From the NCBI GenBank assembly GCA_035771175.1, contig CM069597.1:14915001-14979000 (forward strand): DNA of 64,000 nt. Direction: 5' to 3'. This DNA is from Paratinospora sagittata (taxonomy: Eukaryota > Streptophyta > Magnoliopsida > Ranunculales > Menispermaceae). The stretch's first letter is position 1, and every line of letters starts with the position of its first letter. Shown here one piece after another: positions 45,431-55,477 of the stretch. Below the pieces are notes generated by a model. The model had not been told where the DNA came from. It made no database searches and worked only from the letters and a program-made list of their open reading frames with translations. Both the position numbers and the translations under genes were made by a program.

Positions 45431-47051
45431 ACAAATCTACCCCTTGTGACTGTCTGGTCTAAAGCTCAACCCTGTAGTGTAAACACTGGAAAATGACTCT
45501 CTTCGTGAAACAATTGACAACTGCATGATAAGTCGCGAGCCAATCCATCCCTAGAATTGCATCAAACTCTAAAAACTCTAGGACTAGAAAGTCAACAGGC
45601 ATCTCAACATCACCAATCTGAACCACACACTAGCTACAGATCATGTACGGGTAGATCCTCTCCCCGGCTACAGTACTCACCACTAACCATGTACTAGCCC
45701 TAATGGGAGTCAAATGCAAACTATCTACCATACGTCCAGATATGAACGATAATGTAGACCCAACATCAAATAATACATGCATAGAAGCACCACAAATAAT
45801 AAGAGTACCTTCCACCAAAGTCCTGGATGCAGTCGGGTATGGCTCAGTGGCTGCCTTCGCTGTCTCGATGGCACTAGACTGCTGCACGAATCCCTGAGTC
45901 CTCTGAAAACTCGAACACTCTGACTTTCTATGCCCAGCCTGGCCACATTGATAACATATGAACGGAGCCCTGGGCACAGATGATCCAGTCTGAGATGTCG
46001 CCACATAGCCTCTTTGGCCTCTGCCTCTGCCTCGACCAGCAGTCTGTGGGAATGGGGGTCTCGGTGCACTTAGTGCCTGAATGGAAATCGGGACTGGAGA
46101 GGAAACCACTGGTGAGGCCATCACACCAGTCTGTATCTGGGATGCCCCACTCTGAGCACCCTCGGACTGTACTCCTCCATAAAACTTTATCTTCTTTCCC
46201 CATATTCCCTTCTTCCATGGAGTCTGAAACTATCCCCCAGACTCTACTTGTGAAGTTTGTTCACCTGGAGCTGCCCGTGTAGACATACCATCAACCTGCT
46301 CAGCCAACTCATACTGTTTGGCCCTCTGGAGCACTGTGGCAAAATCAGTCATCTTCGTCACAGACAAGGCATGTCGGATCGCAGGCCTTAGGTTTAAAGA
46401 GAACCTCATAATCTTGCCACCCGGTGTCTGAACTAATTCAGGGGCATAAACTGCGAGCTGCCTGAATCTGAGCTCGTACTCCCTGATAGACGTGGTGCCC
46501 TGTATGAGATTTAGAAACTCGAGTTGCTTAGCCTGCCTCACAGTTTCTGGAACGTAAGCCTGTAAGAACGATCGTTTGAAGGTGTCCCAACTCTCCACTG
46601 CCCCCTGTGTATCCAACACTGAAAGCCACCAGTCCTCTGCATCACTTTCCAGTGTGTGAGCAGCACATAGGACCTAAGACTCCTCATCAAGCTCTAAGGA
46701 GCGACTGATCTTCTCAACATTCTTCAGCCAATCTTCGGCCTTCTTCAAGTCAACCCCAACAGTGAATTCCTTAGGCTTCAGCTTCATGAACTTCTCTAGC
46801 AGTCTGATCCACCGATCAGTGGGGTTCTCCACAACAGTAGGAGCAGGAGTAGGCATAGGCTGAGGTACAGCCATCTGAGGTCTTGCTGCCCCTGCAGCTC
46901 TACTAGCCTCGACCCCATTAGTGCCCGCCTCCTGAGGTATTGTTTGAGGTGACTGTCGAGAAACAGCCTCAACCTGCTGCACCAACGCCAGTATCTTTGC
47001 AGTCTGGGCTGCCATCAAGCGGCCCTGTGCCTGAATGATCTCCTCCATCAT
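45431..47051 (-). pseudogene. A1 gag and protease
   Basis: Start MMEEIIQAQGRLMAAQTAKI at 47051. Capsid core MKLKPKEFTVGVDLKKAEDW, WDTFKRSFLQAYVPETVRQA, SIREYELRFRQLAVYAPELV. Zinc knuckle CYQCGQAGHRKSEC (CX2CX4HX4C) near 45950. Protease LFDVGSTLSFISGRMVDSLH with DVG where DSG/DTG is usual. Stops at 46674 and elsewhere. Up to the protease it remains largely in one frame. Confidence 0.9.
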
Positions 47052-47316
47052 TGGATGGCCCTATGTGTGGCTGTCCCAATCTCTCGCTCCTCCTCATGAC
47101 ACTGAGAAGTAGAAATACGAGCAACCATCACATATTAAAGAATTTAAACATTAACAAAGCCTCATAACTACCTATATCATATAATACACACAACAAATAT
47201 GATACTAAGGCTTTTAAGTTAGTTCCTTTAAGCTTTTCAATCACCTAAATCTCTCACCCAATTCTTAGGTCAAAGTAATCTAAGTCCAATACATAGACCA
47301 AACCTGGTAAAATCGG

Positions 47317-47328
47317 GCTCTGATACCA
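47317..47328 (-). other. A1 primer binding site, tRNA-iMet
   Basis: Minus strand reads TGGTATCAGAGC, two bases from the LTR. Confidence 0.92.
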
Positions 47329-47330
47329 AC

Positions 47331-49524
47331 TGTGGCGACCCCGCACCCCAGACCACCAACCCTACTAGGAATGGCGTGCGGAATGCCGGGGCGGGACGCC
47401 CGGCGTAGGCATCTCAAACCAGTCCTCAACCCTCGTGAGGGGGTTGAGACCTTACGAGCCTTATCCCAAACAACGACATAATATAAACAGGTACAAAACA
47501 AAACTACCAACCGTATTAATCATCCAAGACAAGAGATACTCCATAAAAATGAACCATAAATAAAATCGTCATAATCCCTATAGTCCATCAAGATTGACAT
47601 ACACATAAAGTCCAAAACTAAGGGTACAAAAATATCATCATATGTCCACATGGTCTATCTAACAAGTCCCAAGTCACCCATACTACAATGTGGTAAGTGT
47701 TATAATTACTTAGTCCAAAATATAATACATCATAATTTAAAACACGGTTCAATCAAAATGTCTCTCAACTCACATCGAGGCCTTGGATTCTCTCGCCGGC
47801 AAGGCCCTCAAGATATGACTACCCCATTGCCCTTATTCAGGACAGAAGGACTTGAAAGAGAAAAATGAGGGTGAGCCAACGGTGCCCAGTGAATAGAATT
47901 CAAATATGCTATCAATACTCATCAATAAATATCATGTATGCATGTCAATGTGTAGCATGATTAAAAGCTCATAACATATAAATATCAAGCATCTATAATA
48001 AGTTCGATACAAGTAAAAGCTTATCAATTTGGATCCACATTCCACATGCATTAGGGTTACTAGTGAACGTCTATTTCGTCGTACCGTTCTCATCCCTAAT
48101 CATGTTGATTTGAGGTTACTAGTGCACGTCTATTTCACCGTACCGTTCTCATCCCCAAATATTTCCTTTTAAAAACCTCCTATGTCAATTGATGAAATTA
48201 ACATGCAAGCTATTTGGAAAGGTTTAAGTTCATATTTTAAATTTAGGTCTAATACAAACAACCCTACAAATTTTACATTTAATATTCTTTTCAGATGTAT
48301 CAAGCTGCCAACAAAAATATTTAATCACAAAATCAATCGTATAGATTGACGTATGTTAAGAGGCAAACCTTTTGTCCAAAATTCAGCTCAATCCAACGGT
48401 GTACCGAAAAGATAAGCTTATTTGATGAACAAGTCTCTAATCAGACAATTTCTCCTTTCCTGCTGTAAATACGTGAACTCATATGACTATATCACACAAA
48501 ATACTTCATTCACCAACATCGCAACCGTTCATAATACAAGAACATCAGTTGTGAACCACCTTATCAAATATCATATCCATCCAACGGTAGATTTAGGAGA
48601 AATCCAGACTTTTCGACCAGCTTTGTTTGGGAGGTTATATCATTCAAATGAAAAATCCAATCAAGATCTCCACCGACCAGAATGAATACCCAAAAAATAA
48701 AAACTTGCTGAAAACGTTTGAGCTCAATCTGACCATATAGAACCATGATCCACCTCTTTGAGGAAAACGTTGCTGAGACTTCCCTCAAAGCATCTTCCTC
48801 TTTCTTTCTCTTCTACTTTCCTTTCTCTTCTTTTTTCCTTTCCCTCCACTCACCTCACTCTCTAGGACTTCCTTGGAGAAGAGAAGTGGGCATGGGACAA
48901 TTGTCCACTTTCATGCACCAACTTGACATGTGTTGGAGAAGAGAAATGGGGCATGGGACACTTGTGCACTCTCATGCACCAACTTGACATGTATTGGAGA
49001 AGAGAAATGGGGCATGGGACACTTGTCCATTATCATGCATCAACTTGACATGTGTTGGTCTCATGCACCAACTTGACATGTGTTGGAGAAGAGAAATTGG
49101 GCATGGGACACTTGTCCATTCTCATGCACCAATTCGACATGTGTTGGTCTCATACTACCCATACCAACCACATGTAGTTTAACCAATCTTATGCTTGCAT
49201 GTATTTTAAATGTCCAATCCATTTAATACACCAAATTTTTTATTCTCATTTATCTTTTTATTCAATCAATCCTAACCCATATCAATTCGTGGTTTAATGG
49301 GCCCGTGCATAAATAATAACGTATGCATTATACTTTAATTTAACATGACCCATAGACAATTTATAATGCACATATTTATATATATTATCAGTCATAAAAT
49401 ATACAAAATATACAAACATTAAACAACCATCAAACAAACACCAAACATATCAAGGCAACACATAGAGTTTGGGCAAAATGCAATTGGGTTATGGGCAAGA
49501 TGAAATAATTTTCGGGGCGTCACA
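47331..49524 (-). repeat. A1 5' LTR (2194 bp, internally deleted)
   Basis: Same ends as 39663-42620, but near 48183 (CCTCCTATG then TCAATTGATG) it skips about 0.75 kb present in the left copy at roughly 40515-41250. Ends GGGGCGTCACA followed by GGTTC. Confidence 0.92.
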
Positions 49525-49529
49525 GGTTC
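49525..49529. repeat. A1 target duplication, right copy GGTTC
   Basis: Matches 39658-39662; NA2 LTR sequence resumes immediately (GGCCAAGCCTACGTCCAC). Confidence 0.92.
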
Positions 49530-50021
49530 GGCCAAGCCTACGTCCACTACCTAATCTCCTTATTAGGATTTTCTCAACCCACTAATTGATTATATTACAC
49601 GTGACAACCAAACCGTTACAACTTGTCCTTTTACAGGTTCAAGGAAAACCTATCCTTTTGCAGGCTAAGGATGAACCGCATTTCCTTTTTTCGGATGACG
49701 AAACATTCATGTTCTTTTTTCGGGATAAGGAAGAACTGTTTCTCTTTTGCAGGTTCAGAGATAACCTATCATTTTAAAGGTTAAGGTCGAACTTTCACAT
49801 GATTTCAACCTTGAAATCATTAAGTGAACTACATTCACTTGTCCTGGTTGTTTCATTCCAGAAATACACCAACATACCACAACTATAAAAATGATATTGG
49901 TTCTAACTAAGTAAAACACTATACAATTAAGCTCATTACATAGCATTACAAAGATGTATAAATTTAGGTACGTAATGCTAAGAGAAAATATACTTACAGT
50001 CTTATACCTTTCAATGTTCGG
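49530..50021 (-). repeat. NA2 5' LTR, part 2
   Basis: Continues the NA2 LTR exactly where 39662 left off and matches 27946-28555 of NA1, with a shorter unit array at 49607-49795. Interrupted after CAATGTTCGG by element B; TTCGG (50017-50021) is the predicted target duplication of B. Confidence 0.85.
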
Positions 50022-52477
50022 TGTAACGCCCGTACCTTAAGATGATGTCATCTAGATTGTAGAGTACCCAAATACACCAATGTGTGTGTATTTGTACGTG
50101 TTTCAATTCTATCGGACCCTGTCTTGTGCCCAACTTGGCATGCATATATTAAAAATGAGTCTGAAATGCATTTTTACATAGAAATCGACCTATTATACGC
50201 GAAATTCTGATGTGTATTGACCATGTAGCGAAAAGATGAAAAATCTAAAAAATTGGAAAACTGAAACCGTTTCAATGGTGCTAGAATGCGTTTCACACTG
50301 GCAAAGAGGCTTCCAGGCAGAAAAAAATCCCTGAAACTTGTTTCACCTAGGTAAAATGCAAAAAATGAGACATTTTTTGTGTGGGCCCCACTTTTGACTT
50401 GGCTTGTTATATACCCTATTTGCCTTTCATTTGCACATTAGAACATTGAGAATAGAGGGAGAAGAGGAAGAGAAAAGGGAGGAGAAGCTAGGGTTTTGGG
50501 GCATTTTTGTCCAAAAGTCCTCCAAGGTAACATGATCTTCCTCATTTTCTTCCTTCTATCTCTTTCATTTGTGCAAACAAGCTTTCTATTGACCTAGGGT
50601 TTGCGTTGAATCCTGAATTTGTATGGTGCTTGACCTAGGGTTTGCATATTTAGGCTATTTTAAGCATGTTTATGATGTTAATGGCATTCCCTAACCTAGA
50701 ACAACACCTAAGGTGTGTTTTCTACTCATTGAATCCCGGATTTGTGTGGGTCGTGGAAAAACACAAGTTGGACATACGCTTTTCCTGTCATATATGTGCA
50801 TCTAGAGGCTATTAGGAACCCATGGATGATAAAACCCCAAATTTCTAGCAAGAAATTGGAGGGGTTATGTGTATTTGACCAAAACCTAGGTTTTGGACTT
50901 AGAGAAAATCATTAGGCTTGCATGTAATGCATGTTGAATACATGGGTAAATGTGGATGTTTGGTAGTCCAATTTACTGATTTTGATTAGTGAAAAACCTA
51001 AGTGTAGTGTAATTTTGGCCTAGGCTATGAGATTTGGGAAATTGCATGAATTTGGGGATTTGCCCAAATTTGGGGATTTTGACCTAGTTGATGTCAATTG
51101 ATGAAATTGACATGAAATTAGTCCAATTAACTCTATTTAAGATTGAATGCATTGGATTATGATGGTTGGATCATGGGAATCAACCTATTGCATTCATTTG
51201 GGTTAAATGTGGGTTAATTAGATATTAAATGGTTGAATTGAGCAATATGGATTAGCTCATGCGTATGACCATTCTAGAATCTTAATTGGCTATTGAATTG
51301 GGTTTAAACATGGGTGTTTGGCACACTTTTGGACTGATTTTAGTGTTGTATAAACCATGTCATATGCAGGGATTGTGGTTGATCTAAGTAACCCAAACAG
51401 GCCAATTGGAGATTGAGGTGCATTGGGGTGATTTGTGGAGTGCTTTCTTGTGGTTGAATTGGATTGGTTAAGTGTAGCCAATCAAGTGGTGAGTGTTTCT
51501 TTACTTGTGACTTCTATATGTGGCATTATAGTATAAATGAGTTTTTAAATGCTTATCTAATGTAGTATGCATGATTTAATGATTCATAAAATGTGTTTGA
51601 GCATAGTCAGTTGGGAAAGCAATGTGGGTTGGATCTCCTAGCATGGGATTCTCTTTTAGGGAATCCCATTGGTGTGGATGGTGATCTCCAGTTGTGGACT
51701 TTGCAGAGGGTTTTATGGCTTAGGTAGATAGGATCGCCTAGACAAGATAGTTGTCTCGGTGTGGTGATCCTTTTAGCTGTACGACCCCAAAAATCCTATT
51801 AGATTACGGGTAAGAGGTCGATCGGGCAATGAGTGTCACGCACTCGGGCCTTTGGATTGACACTTACTTAGGAGGTGTTTAGGATTACATGTGCATGTTT
51901 ATAAAATAATATTCATTGTCTTGGTTATGACATGATGCATTATATTTGGCATGTATGTAATCTTGTGTGTCACCATGGTATTTAAACTGTTTTAATGATC
52001 TTGCAATGTTTTATCTAAATGCATATATATGTTGTTACTTGTAGAAAACATTCACTAGGCTTGTTGTAGCTCACCCTCATCCTTATCATTTCAGGTTCAG
52101 ATAGGAAGGGAAAGGGAAAGGCTTAGCTGCGGAGCATTTCCCTGTATTTTGTTGATGTAGGTGTTTTTGTACTTTTTCGCATTTTGATAAATTGTACTAT
52201 ATAACACATAATGTATACTTAACACATAAATGGGTTTGCATTTCATGGTTAAGTATGATTTTGTATACTTTGGACATTATGGAATTAAAAAAATATAAAT
52301 TATGGTTGTCATTTGAGTATGTATTTACATTGATGATCTATTGTGTCCATGTGTTTTGATGTTGTTTATTGGCATTGTGTGTGTGGTTGAAAGGCTGACA
52401 GGATGCCGGGGATATCGAGAGAGCATATACCCAGGGTTTCGTGTTGGTCAAGACATCACAGATAGTGGGTCGTGACA
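50022..52477 (+). repeat. Element B 5' LTR (2456 bp)
   Basis: Starts TGTAACGCCCGTACC, ends GTGGGTCGTGACA, followed by AGT and the primer site. Related to the B-prime LTR on the opposite strand. Confidence 0.9.
50406..50414 (+). promoter_or_regulatory. TATA-like box in element B LTR
   Basis: GTTATATACC about 385 bp into the LTR, followed after ~30 bp by a plausible transcription start region; weak but well placed. Confidence 0.4.
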
Positions 52478-52481
52478 AGTT

Positions 52482-52496
52482 TGGTATCAGAGTGAG
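52482..52496 (+). other. Element B primer binding site, tRNA-iMet
   Basis: TGGTATCAGAGTGAG, three bases after the LTR end. Confidence 0.9.
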
Positions 52497-52672
52497 TGTT
52501 TTAGGTTTAAAAACCTTAAGAAGAGTAAAAGACTTATATAATATTATGTTTGCTTCTATGGGTATGATTATGGGTAGTTATCTTAAAAGGATAACAACTC
52601 TCATGGATTGTGATCCTGATCTAGTTTTTCCTTACTTGTGATATTTACAAGAGAGAGAAGACAAAATCAACC

Positions 52673-53472
52673 ATGGACCCAGATGAGCGTTTTAGGCAGA
52701 TTGAGCTCTTACTTGCTGCTTAGTAGGCTGGTCAGATCCAGATACAGTAGCAACAGACTCAGATTCTAGCACTGTTTGCTCAGGTCCTGGGCAATAGGCA
52801 GCCATAACCAAGTGTTCTGATTTATGGGGAGCACAGTAGTGTTGGCATGGCCGTGGGAGATAGGCCTGGACCAGTTGAGGTTCATGTCGAGGTTCCTGTC
52901 GATGTTCAGGCCAAAGTACAGGATGAGGTCTAGGCTGAGGCTGTGAGAATGCCAGAGCAGAGGTCTGAGTCAGAGAGATATGAGAAGGTCATGAAGGTCT
53001 TCTGGATCAGAGGCCCGATAGAGTTTGCTGGAGGCCTTTGCATTGAGTCAGCTGAGAGATGGCTCCGGAGGATGGAGACTATCTTCGGCGACATGCAGGC
53101 TTCTGAGCAAGACAGAGTGAGGTTGGCCAGATTCAAGCTCGTCGACAGGGCTGATGATTTGTGGCAGAGACTTGACCGCATGGTCAATGAAATCCAGACG
53201 TGGACCAGGTTTAAAGAGCATTTCTATGGGGAGTTCTACCCGAGGTCAGAGCGCGATCAGAGGCAGATCAAATTCATTCATTTGACCCAGGGCAGTTGAT
53301 CGGAGAGGGAGTACGAGCAGGAGTTTAACCACTTGGCATTCTTCGTTCCTGAGATGGTGTCGACTAATCACCTTCGCATACAAAGGATATGAGATGAGTT
53401 TCATGATAGTATCCGTCAGGGTTTGGCACTTGCTGGCGTACAGACTTACACTCAGGCGATGTCGCAGGTTGC
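52673..53472 (+). pseudogene. Element B gag, 5' part
   Basis: ATG at 52673 (MDPDERFRQIELLLAA) after a ~180-bp leader. Capsid core WIRGPIEFAGGLCIESAERW, RVRLARFKLVDRADDLWQRL, FKEHFYGEFYPRSERDQRQ, SEREYEQEFNHLAFFVPEMV. The frame is unbroken to the solo LTR except for stops at 52721, 52724, 52748, 52805, 52931, 53297 and one near 53390. Each stop is one C-to-T change from CAG, CAA or CGA. Frame and codon phase continue across the solo LTR. Confidence 0.9.
53468..53472. repeat. Target duplication of the solo LTR, left copy GTTGC
   Basis: Identical to 55027-55031; removing the LTR and one copy restores the gag reading V-A-D. Confidence 0.93.
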
Positions 53473-55026
53473 TGATAAGTTGGCATTTATATGTATTTTA
53501 GAATATGTTTTAGATGAGTTTTAAGTTAGTTTATTCATATATTTGATGTGTTTTAGTTTGGTCCATTTTTCAGTTTAGCCAACTTTTGATATATATTGCT
53601 TTATTTCGGTATTTAATTTTATATGTTGGTTTAGTTGATCTTATAAGTGTTTTAATCGTTTGTTTTGATTTGTTTTGTAGGTGTTTAGATGATGTGAATG
53701 TGAGTTTGGATGATGGAAACAAAATACAAGAAGTTGGAATGAAGATACATGTGCGAAAAGGTACAAAAGATACGCGAAAATGGAAGAAAACGTGCAAAAA
53801 TTAGCTCTTTGGGCGCTGCAGCACCCAAAAGTAGCGCCACAACGCTTGGTTGAATAGAAAGATGCAGGTTTGCGCGATGTTTTTGTTTTGACCATAACTT
53901 TCTCAATCTAACTCCAAATTAGACATGGTTTATTTCTATAGATTCCTTACTTGAAATAATATAATATGGAATGGTTTTGAGTTCGATTTTGAGTGGGAAA
54001 TAAGGAGAAAAATGACAAGGAATAAAGCGGAAGTGCAATTCAAAATAAAAACTTTCTAATTTGTTGCAAACTTTCCTAATTCGACTTGGAGTTCTCTTGG
54101 ACGACTTCCTTTGGACTTGTGGCTCTATATATACCATTCTTTAGGGTTTCTAAAGCATTGGAGGGTGATGAAGAGCAAGGAAGACGACTAGGGTTTCGAA
54201 GCAAGGAGAAGAGCAAGATTGAAGATTTGAAAATTTCTCCTATACTTTCCCTTCCTTCTACTTTGTTTTTCTGGTTTTAGATTCATATTCATCATATTAT
54301 TTCATGTTTCCATATCTTTATTTATGAACTAAATCCTTTATCTAGAGGTGTAGATTAATCCGAACTTGATACTATGTCTAGTTTTATGGTTTAATTATTA
54401 TTAATAAAGTTTCTCTAGTTTATTTATATTTTTCTGAGTTTAATGCTTTTGATCCATTGGCCACGGATTAGATGATCATAGACTTTAGGTAGATGCTCCA
54501 AAAGAGGGTGCTTTGGGTTGGAATTTGGAAAATGTAACCTAGGCTATCGTGAGACTCAAAATGAGATCGAGAACATTTGAAGTCGTTAGGTGGAAATCAT
54601 AAAACTTAATGAGTTGTTGTCGTCTTAGGTTTTCATCGAAAGAGTTAAGCCATGGCGATATTAACATGCTCTAGTTTTGCTTCAAAAGAGGGAATTGGAA
54701 ATGTTAGGATTTTCAACTTATAAACGAAGAACTGATTTAATGATAAAAATAGATATAAAGGCATAGTTTATAGTGAGGTGATATTGAACCTCTAGTCCAT
54801 TCTACCATTGATTTCCTATCTGATTTCTATTGCATGCTTCATTTACTTTCTAGTTATTTAAGTGTTTATATATTTCACTTAATCACTCGAATCTGATTTT
54901 CTAAATAAAGTTGCAGTTAGTAACGTGGTATTTAGTGTGAGTATCAATCCTAGAAGACGACAACCCAATATCTCAACGATTTTATATTATAACTTAACAC
55001 ATTACGCTTGCGGTTTGCACCTAACA
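53473..55026 (+). repeat. Solo Athila-like LTR in element B gag
   Basis: TGATAAGTTGGCATTTATATG to TTTGCACCTAACA, 1554 bp, with GTTGC on both sides and no internal region. It is the product of recombination between the two LTRs of an inserted element. Carries TATA CTATATATACC (54122) and a GC-rich block GGGCGCTGCAGCACCC at 53812. Confidence 0.93.
54122..54131 (+). promoter_or_regulatory. TATA box in the solo LTR
   Basis: CTCTATATATACC, a good plant TATA match about 650 bp into the LTR. Confidence 0.5.
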
Positions 55027-55477
55027 GTTGCTGACTTTGAGACTGTAGAGGCTCACACACGGATGAGGACATCAGTCACGTTCAAGCACCTACAACTCCT
55101 TTGGCATAGGCATAGCCGACAGAGTCAGAGGTTCAGTATTATGGCAAGAAGAAGAACCGAATGAGTAAGAGGCAGAGATTTGGTGGCAGTGGATATGAGG
55201 CATCAGTAGCCTCTACCCTAGTGACAGTTGCACCACCAGTTCTAGGCCAGAATGTGCAGACTACAAGCGAGCCCCAGCAACAACAGAGCTCAGTAAGGCA
55301 TAGAGGATAGCGGACAATCAGGGCAGAGTCGCAGGTCGTATCTTCAGCACTGAGACCGATAGTCTGTTTCGAGTGCGGGGTTCAGGTGCACATGAGGGAT
55401 GAGTGTCCTCAGGGAGCGCCTGCTACACAGTTCAGTCCTATTCCAGTTGCTACCAGGGAGCAGGCTAAAGTTGTTAC
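55027..55477 (+). pseudogene. Element B gag, 3' part with zinc knuckle
   Basis: Resumes VADFETVEAHTRMR, then after a frameshift near 55130 reads KKKNRMSKRQRFGGSGYE, a Gln-rich linker and CFECGVQVHMRDEC (CX2CX4HX4C, near 55368). Cut at 55477 by A2. Confidence 0.87.

Larger units (their letters stand above)
39663..49524 (-). mobile_element. A1: complete chromodomain Ty3/gypsy element (Tekay-like)
   Basis: Both LTRs, primer site, gag and pol, flanked by GGTTC on each side. 9862 bp in total. Left LTR 39663-42620, right LTR 47331-49524. All genes on the minus strand and decayed. Over the first ~210 bp the two LTRs differ at about 14 sites by eye, mostly transitions, so it is not a recent insertion. 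Confidence 0.95.
35898..50021 (-). mobile_element. NA2: second copia-like non-autonomous element, split by A1 and cut by B
   Basis: Left (3') LTR 35898-36696 (left end missing), interior 36697-39505, right (5') LTR 39506-39662 resuming at 49530-50021. A1 (39663-49524) is inserted in the right LTR and B begins at 50022 in the same LTR, so the rest of NA2 lies beyond the window. Same organisation and ORF as NA1. Confidence 0.8.
50022..55477 (+). mobile_element. Element B: plus-strand chromovirus-like element, gag interrupted twice
   Basis: 5' LTR, primer site and gag; the rest of the element lies to the right of A2, outside the window. It contains the solo LTR (53473-55026) and is cut at 55477 by A2. 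Confidence 0.88.
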
